Notes: generated by a model not told the origin, from the sequence alone. DNA of 9,237 nucleotides from Candidatus Fermentibacterales bacterium (GCA_016928495.1 JAFGKQ010000242.1:1-9237), one strand, 5' to 3'; shown: positions 1 to 7,754, numbered from the stretch's first letter. Translations and numbers: made by a program.

Positions 1-1
1 C

Positions 2-457
2 GCCGACCGGCTGGCGGAGTTCGTAATGGAGAACAACCCGGATGCAGACGAGGACCGGGTAGCGCTGCTGGCTGTCCTGTACATCGAGGAGTGCGCCTTC
101 GAGGGCGTCAACTCCGATGTCGCCTTCGCCCAGATGTGCCTGGAGACCGGCTTCCTTCGTTTCGGAGGACTGGTGACCGAGGACATGTGCAACTTCTGCG
201 GCCTTGGCGCCACCGACGCCGCCCATCCGGGCCTCCGCTTCCCCGACGAGCGCACGGGCGTTCGCGCTCATGTACAGCATCTGAAGGCATATGGCTCTAC
301 GGAGCCCCTGGTGGGCGGGCAGGTGGATCCCCGGTACGAGCTGGTGGTGCCGAAGGGCAAGTCCCCCACGATATGGGGCCTGGCTGGAACCTGGGCCTCG
401 GACAGTCACTACGGCGAGAAGCTGGCCGAGATGCTGGGGAGGATGTACGGGCTCTAG
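2..457 (+). CDS. Glucosaminidase-domain protein, 3' part (5' end outside window)
   Basis: This is the C-terminal part of a peptidoglycan-hydrolase-like glucosaminidase (GH73/Glucosaminidase domain), with about 151 residues visible. Seen: the frame is open to base 2. The stretch around visible residue 48 reads DVAFAQMCLETGFLRFGG, the signature block of this family, whose Glu (about residue 48) is the expected catalytic acid. NFCGLG, a proline-rich turn and a TGVRAHVQHLKAY segment follow, then a C-terminal WGLAGTWA block before the TAG stop. Family knowledge: such proteins cleave the glycan backbone of the cell wall and are usually exported. Any signal peptide would lie outside the window. An ATG at base 26 has a GGAG 6 nt upstream, so a start there cannot be excluded. 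However, the residues before it (LAEFV then NP) look like the conserved lead-in of the family, so I favour a start further upstream. The family call is firm; the exact substrate is inferred. Confidence 0.82.
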   Translation, partial: ADRLAEFVMENNPDADEDRVALLAVLYIEECAFEGVNSDVAFAQMCLETGFLRFGGLVTEDMCNFCGLGATDAAHPGLRFPDERTGVRAHVQHLKAYGSTEPLVGGQVDPRYELVVPKGKSPTIWGLAGTWASDSHYGEKLAEMLGRMYGL

Positions 458-493
458 CTCCCTGCGCAGACGGCGGGAACGGTCCCGGGCCGG

Positions 494-510
494 CAGTGGT
501 TCATCCACTG
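494..510 (+). other. Small hairpin in the 458-560 intergenic gap
   Basis: CAGTGG (494-499) and CCACTG (505-510) form a perfect 6-bp stem around a TTCAT loop, 37 nt after the glucosaminidase stop and 51 nt before the peptidase start. No run of T follows, so a classical intrinsic terminator is not supported. It could be a weak terminator, an mRNA-stability element or chance. I see no convincing -35/-10 pair in the rest of this 103-bp gap. Confidence 0.35.
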
Positions 511-546
511 GTGTGACCAAGGCTCCTGTCCGGCATCTCGTCGAAG

Positions 547-553
547 GAGGACG
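547..553 (+). promoter_or_regulatory. Strong ribosome binding site fixing the peptidase start
   Basis: AAGGAGG lies 7 nt before the ATG at 561, a near-perfect anti-Shine-Dalgarno match at ideal spacing. It decides the start: the frame is open upstream to 291, but that part overlaps the glucosaminidase gene, and the ATG at 561 opens a signal-peptide-like sequence. Confidence 0.85.
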
Positions 554-560
554 GAAGATG

Positions 561-2657
561 TCTCGCTCGCTGGCAGCTCCGTGTGCTCTCTTGCTCCTGG
601 GAACCGCTTCCGCGCTGCCAGCTCCTCCCGCGGCCAAGCGGGTCCCCGTCGAGCTGGAGGCCCACGGGGAGATCAGAGTCGATCCCTACTACTGGATGAG
701 AGACCTCTCGGACCCCGACGTCTTGGCATACCTTGTCGCAGAGAACGCGTATGCCGAGTCAGTCCTCGCATGCACGGGGGCCCTCAGGGAGGACCTGTAC
801 GACGAGATGGTCGAGAGGCTACCGCAGGAGGATGTGTCCGTGCCGTGGGAGCTCGACGGCTGGTGGTACGGCGAGCGCTACGAGGAAGGCTCCGAGTACC
901 CCGTCTACTTCAGGAGGGACGGCTCTCCGGACGGCGAGGAGCAGGTGCTGCTGGACCTGGGCGAGATGGCTACCGGTCGTGACTACCTGGCTCTCGAGGC
1001 AATGAGCGTCAGCCCGGACGGCTCGCTGATCGCCATGGCCTTCGATACGCTGGGTGACCACTGGGACACGATACTGTTCCTGGACATCTCCTCGGGCGAG
1101 TTCCTGCCGGACAGCGTGGGCAGCGCGAGCAGCGACATCGCCTGGAGCGCGGACTCCAGGAGCATCTTCTGCGGCCTGCTCGACGAGACGGGCCGGACCG
1201 GGAGGATCGTCAGCCACGAGCTGCTGAGCGGTGGCGAGGACCGGACGGTCTTCTTCGAGGACGACTCGACCTTCTGGCCCTGGGTCTACGAGTCCCGCAG
1301 CCGCGAGTGGATCATCATAGGGACCGAGAGCACGGATGCCTCGGAGTACCTGCTGATCCCCGCCGCAAGCCCGGACTCGGACCCCGTGCCCGTCCTGCCG
1401 AGGAGCCCCGGGACTCTCTACTCGATAGCCTTCGCGGGGGACTCGCTCTACATCCGGACGGACCTCGATGCCGAGAACTTCCGCCTGGTGCGGACAACTG
1501 CGGCCGACAGCCGCCAGTCGACCTGGACCGAGGTCCTGCCGGGACGGGACGATGTGCTACTCGAGGGAGTGGAGGGGTTCCGGGACTACATGGTCGTCAG
1601 GGAGCGGCAGGGAGGGATCCCGCTGGTTCGCGCAAGGGAGATCCCGGGCGGGGAGTGGCACCCGGCTCTTCTCCCTCCCGGGCCCTGCGAGGTCTGGCCA
1701 CTTCAGAACTACGAGTACGACACCGGATCAGTGAGGCTCTCCTATTCCTCGCTGACAACTCCGTGGTCCACCCTCGCCTGCGACATGGCCTCCGGGGAGA
1801 TCGAGTTCCTCAAGACCCAGACAGTGAACGGGTACGACCCCTCCCTGTACGAGTCGCTGAGGCTCTTCGCGCCCGCGCACGACGGCCACGGGATCCCCGT
1901 CTCGATGGTCTACCGCAGGGACCTGCTCCGGCGGGGCGAGAACCCGCTGGTCCTATACGGCTATGGGGCCTACGGCTACAGCAACGACCCCTACTTCGGA
2001 ACCACCAGGCTGAGCCTTCTGGACAGGGGCTTCATCTACGCCATCGCTCACGTCAGGGGCGGCCAGGAGCTGGGCAGGGCATGGTACGAGGAAGGCCGGC
2101 TGCTGAGCAAGCGCAATACCTTCGAGGACTTCATAGCCTGCGCGGAGTACCTGGCGTCGGAGGCATGGTGCGACCCGGACCGGATCTTCGGGGTGGGCGA
2201 GTCCGCCGGGGGCCTGCTCATAGGAGCCGTTGCCAACATGCGTCCCGATCTCTGGCGGGGACTGGTGGCGGGGGTCCCGTTCGTAGACGTGGTCACCACG
2301 ATGCTGGACGAGACCATCCCTCTCACGACCAACGAGTATTCGGAATGGGGCAATCCGGCGGACCCGGTCTACTACGACCACATGATGTCCTGGTCGCCGT
2401 ACGACAATGTCACCCCGGTCGAGTACCCCGCGATGCTGGTCACGGCGGGCCTGCACGACTCGCAGGTGGGCTACTGGGAGCCTGCGAAGTGGGTGGCGAA
2501 GCTCAGGAGCACCGGTACCGGCTCGGAGCCGCTCTTGTTCCACACCGAGCTGGAGGCGGGCCATGGAGGCGTTTCGGGGAGGTTCTCCTCACTCAGAGGG
2601 ATCGCGCTCGAGTACGCCTTCATCATCTGGGTGGCTTCCGGGGAAGAAGAGGAATGA
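561..2657 (+). CDS. ptrB: Oligopeptidase B-type serine peptidase (S9A), predicted exported
   Basis: This 698-residue prolyl-oligopeptidase-family peptidase is closest to oligopeptidase B, which cuts short peptides after Arg or Lys. Seen: residues 1-19 look like a type I signal peptide (Arg3, a Leu/Ala-rich core, then ASA before Leu20), with no lipobox Cys. DPYYWMRD near the mature N terminus opens the usual lid domain, a seven-bladed beta-propeller in this family. The C-terminal alpha/beta-hydrolase domain carries GESAGG with nucleophile Ser548, Asp633 (GLHDSQV) and His668 (AGHGG). The Ser-Asp-His spacings of 85 and 35 are, from memory, identical to E. coli PtrB (532/617/652), and PFVDVVTTMLD after the nucleophile is typical of oligopeptidase B. 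Length fits the family (about 690). Oddities: classical oligopeptidase B is cytosolic, whereas this one looks exported, and two specificity positions differ (see findings). The family is firm; the location is inferred. Confidence 0.9.
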   Translation, partial: SRSLAAPCALLLLGTASALPAPPAAKRVPVELEAHGEIRVDPYYWMRDLSDPDVLAYLVAENAYAESVLACTGALREDLYDEMVERLPQEDVSVPWELDGWWYGERYEEGSEYPVYFRRDGSPDGEEQVLLDLGEMATGRDYLALEAMSVSPDGSLIAMAFDTLGDHWDTILFLDISSGEFLPDSVGSASSDIAWSADSRSIFCGLLDETGRTGRIVSHELLSGGEDRTVFFEDDSTFWPWVYESRSREWIIIGTESTDASEYLLIPAASPDSDPVPVLPRSPGTLYSIAFAGDSLYIRTDLDAENFRLVRTTAADSRQSTWTEVLPGRDDVLLEGVEGFRDYMVVRERQGGIPLVRAREIPGGEWHPALLPPGPCEVWPLQNYEYDTGSVRLSYSSLTTPWSTLACDMASGEIEFLKTQTVNGYDPSLYESLRLFAPAHDGHGIPVSMVYRRDLLRRGENPLVLYGYGAYGYSNDPYFGTTRLSLLDRGFIYAIAHVRGGQELGRAWYEEGRLLSKRNTFEDFIACAEYLASEAWCDPDRIFGVGESAGGLLIGAVANMRPDLWRGLVAGVPFVDVVTTMLDETIPLTTNEYSEWGNPADPVYYDHMMSWSPYDNVTPVEYPAMLVTAGLHDSQVGYWEPAKWVAKLRSTGTGSEPLLFHTELEAGHGGVSGRFSSLRGIALEYAFIIWVASGEEEE

Positions 2658-2669
2658 CCGGCAGGGCCC

Positions 2670-3479
2670 CTACAGCCCCAGTGCGTCCTCCAGGCCGCGG
2701 AGCTCCTCGTCGCTGAGGCCCTCCGGCTCGTAGCCGGCCGCCAGGCAGGCCAGCAGGACCGAGGCACCCTTGTCGGCCACGTCGATGAAGTCGAAGGCCT
2801 CGATCGCGTCCCTGCCCGAGGCCGTGGCCCCGTGCTTGCTCCAGAGCACGACATCCGCCTTTCGAAGCGCCTCGACGGTGAGACGCGCCAGTTCCGCCGA
2901 GCCGGGCAGCGTGTATGGCGCGATGGCGATGCCCCCGGGAACGAAGGCCCTGACCTCCGGCAGCATTCCCCACAGGGTGCGTGTGAGGGCCGTCTCGTCG
3001 CGCCCGTAGGCCGGATGATGGCTGAGAGCGATCAGGTTCGTCGGATGGGTGTGGACCACGGCCCTGTAGCCGTTGCCCCTGGCAACCAGATCCAGATGGA
3101 GCATCACGTGAGAGACGAACTCGCTCGTGACCTCGAAGCGGCTTCCGTCAGCGGCGCTCCAGGCCAGGCTGCAGCTCCGGGCATCCTGTCCCAGGACGAT
3201 CACACCGCCCGCTCTCGGGGGCTTCCCGAGATCTCGCAGGCGCTCTCCCTTCCCTGTGACGAAGAAGGTCATTCCCCCGGCTTCGAACGGAAGCCCCGTG
3301 GGCAGCTCGAGCCTCCGGCCGCCAGGGACGGCAGGGACGCCGGACAGACCCGTCAGGTTGACCGAGATGTTGCCTCCGTTGCGCTCGGCCCACCCCTTGC
3401 GCCAGAGGTAGCCCGAGACCTCCGATACCTTGTCGATCTCGCGCAGGACGTCCTGGCCGAGGTGCTCCGGACCGGTCAT
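2670..3479 (-). CDS. rhaD: Rhamnulose-1-phosphate aldolase (class II)
   Basis: This enzyme splits L-rhamnulose 1-phosphate into dihydroxyacetone phosphate and L-lactaldehyde in the cytosol, the last step of the phosphorylating rhamnose pathway. Seen: 269 residues (E. coli RhaD has 274), with KGWAERNGGN at 28-37 forming the phosphate-binding loop of class II aldolases. Glu120 in VTSEF matches catalytic Glu117. The zinc ligands are His143 and His145 in HTHPTNLIAL and His216 in SKHGA. GYLWRKGW at the N terminus and FIDVADKGASVL near the C terminus are further RhaD-like blocks that separate it from fuculose or ribulose phosphate aldolases. Its ATG overlaps the rhaA stop as ATGA, and GGGAAGG-like purines precede it, so coupled translation is likely. 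It is last in the operon and ends 12 bp from the convergent peptidase gene. Confidence 0.93.
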   Translation of the reverse strand: MTGPEHLGQDVLREIDKVSEVSGYLWRKGWAERNGGNISVNLTGLSGVPAVPGGRRLELPTGLPFEAGGMTFFVTGKGERLRDLGKPPRAGGVIVLGQDARSCSLAWSAADGSRFEVTSEFVSHVMLHLDLVARGNGYRAVVHTHPTNLIALSHHPAYGRDETALTRTLWGMLPEVRAFVPGGIAIAPYTLPGSAELARLTVEALRKADVVLWSKHGATASGRDAIEAFDFIDVADKGASVLLACLAAGYEPEGLSDEELRGLEDALGL

Positions 3480-4753
3480 CTCCCGCCTTCCCTCTCGCTC
3501 GAGACCGTTGCTTCGTAGGCGGCGATCTCGTCCATCCAGCCAAGTCCGGGGGGAACTCCGCTCCCGGCGCAGTAGTGGCCCCAGACTGCTCCATGGGGCA
3601 TCCCCTTGAGCTCCTCGAGCATGGCGAGTCTCCTGGTGTAGTCGCCCTGCTCCTCCAGGCGCCGCAGTGTCTCCACCGGCTCGAGCAGTGCGATGCAGAG
3701 CGCCCTGAGGACGGCCCTGGCTCCTATCACCCATCCCGCTACGCGGTTGATGGTCGCGTCGAAGAAGTCCAGAGCCAGGCGCACCCTGTCGAGGTAGCCC
3801 CCCCTGACCAGCTCCCTGGCCGTGGCGGACAGCTCGTCGTCCAGTACGGGCACGTGGTCGCTGTCCCATCTGACCGGACGGCTGAGGTGGAGCAGCAGCC
3901 TCTCGGAGAACTCGAGCACGGAGCTGATCTTGTCCGACACGCGCTCCGTGGGGTGGAAGTGGCCGGTGTCCAGGCAGATCATGCTCCCGGTCTCCAGGGC
4001 GTAGGCCAGGTAGAACTCGAAGGAGCCTATCACGCAGGACTCGGAGCCGATGCCGAACAGCTTGGGCTCGAGCGAGTCCAGAAGCAGGGAACGGTCGTAC
4101 CTGTCTGCCAGGATCTCGTCCAGGGAGGCGCGCAGCCTCGCCCTGAAGGCCTTCCTGTCGACAGGCTCGTCCTTGAATCCGTCGGGGATCCAGATGTTCA
4201 CCACGCAAGGGTTGCCCTGGCCGCGCCCCATGGACTCCCCTATGCGGCGGCAGGCCCTGCCGTGCTCGACCCAGAACCGTCGCACGCCTTCGTCCGGGCT
4301 GCTGAGGGTGAAGCCGCTCGCGGCCATGGGATGGGCGAAGAAGGTAGGGTTGAAGTCGAGAGACAGCCCCCTCTCCCCCGCCCACTCGATCCAGCCCGCG
4401 AAGTGCCGGGGCTCCAGGCCTTCCCTCGACGGGGGCGAGCCCCCTTCGTGCTCGGCGTAGATCGCGTGCAGGTTCACGCGGTGCCGTCCGGGGATGAGCG
4501 AGATGGCTTTCTCGAGATCGGAGCGGAGCTCAGCGGCGTTGCGGGCCTTGCCGGGGTAGCTTCCCGTACACTGAAGGCCGCCGTCCGACAGGTCACCCCC
4601 GCCCTCGAAGCCCCGGACATCGTCTCCCTGCCAGCAGTTGAGGGACAGGGAGATCGAGGCAAGCCTTGCCAGCACCCGTTCGGTGTCGACTCCCAGGGCA
4701 GAGTACGCCTCCCTAGCGAGCTCGTAGGCGCGCGCCGTCCTCACGCCGCTCAC
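3476..4753 (-). CDS. rhaA: L-rhamnose isomerase
   Basis: This enzyme isomerises L-rhamnose to L-rhamnulose, the first intracellular step. It is a metal-dependent TIM barrel, normally a tetramer using Mn2+. Seen: 425 residues against about 419 in E. coli, with close matches through the core: SLNCWQGDDV near residue 36, LDFNPTFFAHP, EPKLFGIGSES, CLDTGHFHPTE, SRPVRWDSDHV and LDFFDATINR. Placing the E. coli ligands by these blocks gives Glu229, Asp262, His289 and Asp329 for one metal and His265, Asp297 and Asp299 for the other, all present. The start is GTG, with GGGAG (4762-4766) 8 nt upstream. That GTG overlaps the rhaB stop as GTGA, and its own stop overlaps the rhaD start. Its position between kinase and aldolase confirms the pathway. 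Confidence 0.96.
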   Translation of the reverse strand: MSGVRTARAYELAREAYSALGVDTERVLARLASISLSLNCWQGDDVRGFEGGGDLSDGGLQCTGSYPGKARNAAELRSDLEKAISLIPGRHRVNLHAIYAEHEGGSPPSREGLEPRHFAGWIEWAGERGLSLDFNPTFFAHPMAASGFTLSSPDEGVRRFWVEHGRACRRIGESMGRGQGNPCVVNIWIPDGFKDEPVDRKAFRARLRASLDEILADRYDRSLLLDSLEPKLFGIGSESCVIGSFEFYLAYALETGSMICLDTGHFHPTERVSDKISSVLEFSERLLLHLSRPVRWDSDHVPVLDDELSATARELVRGGYLDRVRLALDFFDATINRVAGWVIGARAVLRALCIALLEPVETLRRLEEQGDYTRRLAMLEELKGMPHGAVWGHYCAGSGVPPGLGWMDEIAAYEATVSSEREGGR

Positions 4754-6225
4754 AGGCCACTCTCCCGGATGCTGCAGAGCTCGTCGTACCTCTCCCGGGC
4801 TTCGGCCCAGGGCAGATCGCTTCGGGGCTCGTAGTGGTCCATGTCGAAGGAGCTATACACCAGCCTGCGGGCCGAGGCCAGGTCGGGAACGAGCCCGAGA
4901 GCCATGGCCTGCACCAGCAGGTTGCCCACGGCAGTCGCCTCCACCGGGCCGCTGGTCACCGGCACACCCATCGCGCTCGATGCCATGCCGCACAGAAGCG
5001 CGCTCCTGCAGCCACCTCCCACCATGTGCACCCTTCTCACTCTCTTCGGCCCGAGCTTCCCTAGCTGGTCGAGAGTGCGGGCGAAGCTCAGGGCTATGCT
5101 CTCCAGGGCACAGCGCGCGTAGGCTCCGGGAGTCGAGGGTGCCTCCTGGCCCGTGCGCTTGCAGAACTGGTCGATGGCCTTCGTCATGGACCGCGGGCTG
5201 AAGAAGAGCGGATTAGACGTGTCTAGGAGGCACCCGAAGGGATCCGCGATCTCCGCCATCTGCTCCAGCTCCCCGTGGGAGGGCCTTCCGGGAAGGGAGT
5301 CCCTCAGCCCCTGCATCAGCCAGAGGCCGGTGAGGTTCCGCAGGAAACGGATCGTGCCCCCCACGCCGGCCTCGTTCGTGAAGTTCCCCAGCCTGGCCTC
5401 CTGCGTCGTGACGGGCTCTGGCAGCTCCACTCCCATCAGGCACCAGCTCCCGGTGCTGATGAATGCCCACTCCTCGTCCTCCGGCACGGGCACCGCCGCC
5501 ACGGCCGAAGCGGTGTCGTGCGTTGCCGGGGCCACCACCAGGGTCCCCTCGAGCCCGGGAAGCCCCTCCAGCCTGCCCAGGGGGGTGCCCGCGGGTGCCG
5601 GGTCGAGCAGAATGGAGCGCCTGACCGGGATGGCCTCGAGCAGGCCCGGGTCCCAGTCCCCGGTCCGGAGGTCGATCATCTGGGTGGTCGATGCATCGGT
5701 CAGCTCCGTGCACATCGCGCCGCAGAGCCCGTAGTGGAAGTAGTCGGGCATCATGAGAAGCCGCGACGCCCTCGCGAGAAGCCCGGGCTCCTGCCGGGCC
5801 ATCGCGCAGAGCTGGTAGAGGGTGTTGATCCTCTGGAACTGGATGCCGGTCTTCTCGTACACCTCGCTCGCAGGGACCCTCTGCAGGAACGCCTCCATCA
5901 TCCCCTCGGTGCGATCGTCCCGGTAGGAGACGGGCAGCCCCAGCAGATCGCCCCCGGGATCGAGCAGCGCGAAGTCCACGCCCCAGGTGTCCACGCCCAC
6001 GCTGTCCGGAGGGCCTTCAGCCATGCGGCAGGCCTCGACGAGCCCAGCGCGGATCTCATCGAGCAGCCGGGGCGCATCCCAGCGGAGGTGGCCTTGCTCG
6101 AAGCGCGGCCTGTTCTCAAAGCGGTGGACCTCGTCTACTTCCAGGCGGTCGCCCCGGAAGCTGCCCAGGACCAGCCTGCCGCTTCCGGCGCCGATGTCAA
6201 CCGCGACGCACCTCACGGCCGGCAC
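4750..6225 (-). CDS. rhaB: Rhamnulokinase
   Basis: This FGGY-family sugar kinase phosphorylates L-rhamnulose at C1 with ATP. Seen: 491 residues (E. coli about 489). The N-terminal phosphate motif AVDIGAGSGR is at 8-17, followed by HRFENRP and the rhamnulokinase-typical VGVDTWGVDFALLD (76-89) and YRDDRT (101-106). Also present are GIQFQRINTLYQL and MMPDYFHYGL. The catalytic base is Asp237 in THDTASAV, the same number as in E. coli from memory. ISTGSWCLMG (256-265), HMVGGGC (400-406) and GPVEATAVGN complete the C-terminal ATP-binding half. The start is GTG with no clear Shine-Dalgarno sequence. The symporter stop is only 13 nt upstream, so translation may depend on ribosomes arriving from that gene. 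The other FGGY members (xylulo-, fuculo-, glycerol kinase) are made unlikely by these motifs and the rhaA/rhaD neighbours. Confidence 0.95.
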   Translation of the reverse strand: MPAVRCVAVDIGAGSGRLVLGSFRGDRLEVDEVHRFENRPRFEQGHLRWDAPRLLDEIRAGLVEACRMAEGPPDSVGVDTWGVDFALLDPGGDLLGLPVSYRDDRTEGMMEAFLQRVPASEVYEKTGIQFQRINTLYQLCAMARQEPGLLARASRLLMMPDYFHYGLCGAMCTELTDASTTQMIDLRTGDWDPGLLEAIPVRRSILLDPAPAGTPLGRLEGLPGLEGTLVVAPATHDTASAVAAVPVPEDEEWAFISTGSWCLMGVELPEPVTTQEARLGNFTNEAGVGGTIRFLRNLTGLWLMQGLRDSLPGRPSHGELEQMAEIADPFGCLLDTSNPLFFSPRSMTKAIDQFCKRTGQEAPSTPGAYARCALESIALSFARTLDQLGKLGPKRVRRVHMVGGGCRSALLCGMASSAMGVPVTSGPVEATAVGNLLVQAMALGLVPDLASARRLVYSSFDMDHYEPRSDLPWAEARERYDELCSIRESGL

Positions 6226-6238
6226 CCGGAAACGGACG

Positions 6239-7702
6239 TCAGGCCGACGGTGCCGCCGCGCTCTGCGCGGCAGGGCGCCCTCTGAAGAGGCCGACGGCCG
6301 GGATCACCAGGGATACGATCATGCCGACGGATGCGGCCTGAGGAACCTTCGCCGCGCCCCAGGTGAAGAACAGGACCATGCATGTGCCCAGCCCGATCAG
6401 GGAGGACGCGATCGCCTCGGGCTTCCCGGTCCCCCGCCGCAGCAGCCCCCAGACGAACGGGCCCAGGAACACCGACGCGATGGCTCCCCAGGAGACCGAC
6501 AGGATCGTGACTATGAAGCCGGGCTTCTGCCAGGCCAGGATCATGGAGAGAATGATGAAGAAGGCGCTGGAGAGCCTGCCCAGCCGCGTAAGCTCCCTGT
6601 CGGACGCGTTCTTCTGGACGAAGCCATGGAAGAAGTCCTTGGTCACGCTGGAGCTGGATACCAGCACGAGCGATGCCAGAGTGGACATGGACGCCGAGAG
6701 GATCAACAGCAGCAGCACGACGGTGAGGGCGGCCGGTATGATCTGCGCGATCAGCTCGGGCATCAGGTTGTCGACCAGGGGGGTGCCGGTCTCGGTGAAG
6801 GCACCCGGGGCAGTCGTGGGGGTAAGGAAGATCCTGGTCAGGGCGCCGGTGAAGTATGCGGTGCCGGTGACGAGCAGGGCGAAGACCGTGGAGGCGATCG
6901 TGCCTATCCTGATCGCCTTCCGGTCCCTGACGGCGTAGAACTTCTGGACGAGCTGGGGCATGGCGAACGGAGCCACGCTGGTCAGGAAGACGAGAGAGGC
7001 GAGGGGAACGAAGCCCGGCGGCCCCACCGGAGAGGCCAGCTTCGGCTCGATTGCCCTGAGGCTGTCCACGATGTTCGGTATGCCTCCGCCCTTCGAGATC
7101 GAGAACCACAGAAGCACTACCACGCCCACGGTCATCACCAGGCCGAAGATCACGTCGATCATGGCCACGGACCTGTAGCCGCCCATGACCAGGTAGACTC
7201 CGGTGAAAACGCCCATGAACAGCAGAACCCAGACGTAGGGTATCCGGAATGACACCTCGAAAAGGTAGCTGAGCCCCATGAAGACTGCCGCGGTGTAGGG
7301 AATGAGGAAGACGAAGATCGCCAGCGCGGCGTAGCCCTTGAAGAAGTGACTGCCGTATCTGGCCTCCAGGTACTCGGGCATGGTCTTCACGTCCATGGAC
7401 TGGGCAGACCGCTTGATCCTGTTGGCCAGCAGCAGCCAGACCCCCAGCACGCCCAGGACCGTGTTGCCGATCGCGATCCACACCGCCGAGAGGCCGAAGC
7501 CCCAGCCGATCTTGCCGGCGAAGCCGATGAAGAGAACCGCGGAGAAGTAGGCCGTGCCATAGGAGAATGCGGTCATCCAGGGACCGACGCGGCCCCCACC
7601 CAGCAGGAAGTCGTTGAAGGACTTCGTCCTCCTGAGGCCCAGAAGACCGATTACGACGATAAGCGCAGCATATGCACCCACGGCGATGACGTTCGCGATC
7701 AT
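6239..7702 (-). CDS. SSS-family sodium/solute symporter, probable L-rhamnose importer
   Basis: This is an inner-membrane Na+-coupled transporter of the solute:sodium symporter (SSS, LeuT-fold) family. Seen: 487 residues with roughly 12-13 hydrophobic segments. An FLLGGGRVGPW block follows the first membrane segment at 32-42, TMPEYLEARYG is at 107-117, and MGGYRSVAMIDVIFG is at 173-187. SASMSTLASLVLVSSS (336-351) aligns with the Na+-binding helix of PutP, with Ser340 and Thr341 at the same numbers. The PutP residue Asp55 has no obvious counterpart: the matching helix reads TAYFSAV. The ATG has AGGGGGG 5 nt upstream. Substrate is inferred only from position: it is the first gene of a rhamnose operon that has no RhaT, so rhamnose or a rhamnose-containing product is the likely cargo. 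The family is firm, the substrate moderate. Confidence 0.9.
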   Translation of the reverse strand: MIANVIAVGAYAALIVVIGLLGLRRTKSFNDFLLGGGRVGPWMTAFSYGTAYFSAVLFIGFAGKIGWGFGLSAVWIAIGNTVLGVLGVWLLLANRIKRSAQSMDVKTMPEYLEARYGSHFFKGYAALAIFVFLIPYTAAVFMGLSYLFEVSFRIPYVWVLLFMGVFTGVYLVMGGYRSVAMIDVIFGLVMTVGVVVLLWFSISKGGGIPNIVDSLRAIEPKLASPVGPPGFVPLASLVFLTSVAPFAMPQLVQKFYAVRDRKAIRIGTIASTVFALLVTGTAYFTGALTRIFLTPTTAPGAFTETGTPLVDNLMPELIAQIIPAALTVVLLLLILSASMSTLASLVLVSSSSVTKDFFHGFVQKNASDRELTRLGRLSSAFFIILSMILAWQKPGFIVTILSVSWGAIASVFLGPFVWGLLRRGTGKPEAIASSLIGLGTCMVLFFTWGAAKVPQAASVGMIVSLVIPAVGLFRGRPAAQSAAAPSA

Positions 7703-7707
7703 TGAGG

Positions 7708-7714
7708 CCCCCCT
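7708..7714 (-). promoter_or_regulatory. Ribosome binding site of the symporter gene
   Basis: On the minus strand AGGGGGG ends 5 nt before the ATG at 7702. It supports that start and shows the operon's first gene has its own strong initiation site, unlike rhaB downstream. Confidence 0.6.
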
Positions 7715-7754
7715 GCCATTGCTGGCTCCCGAGAGTGTCCGTCGTCAGCCCACC

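Noticed and set aside
291-560. Possible N-terminal extension of the oligopeptidase from 291
   Set aside because: It would overlap the glucosaminidase gene and has Trp/Arg-rich, non-family sequence. The AAGGAGG site and signal peptide place the start at 561.
2670-4385. rhaD frame stays open upstream for 571 codons, suggesting a fusion protein
   Set aside because: The part above 3479 overlaps rhaA in another frame and reads as Arg/Gly-rich shadow sequence. The ATG at 3479 with its ATGA overlap gives the family's normal length.
3575-4834. 419-residue plus-strand open frame opposite rhaA, and similar long frames at 5275-6285 and 5987-7252 opposite rhaB and the symporter
   Set aside because: These are antisense shadows produced by high GC and strong third-position bias. 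Their translations are low-complexity, rich in Arg, Gly, Pro and His, with no recognisable motif, while the opposite strand encodes clear conserved enzymes.
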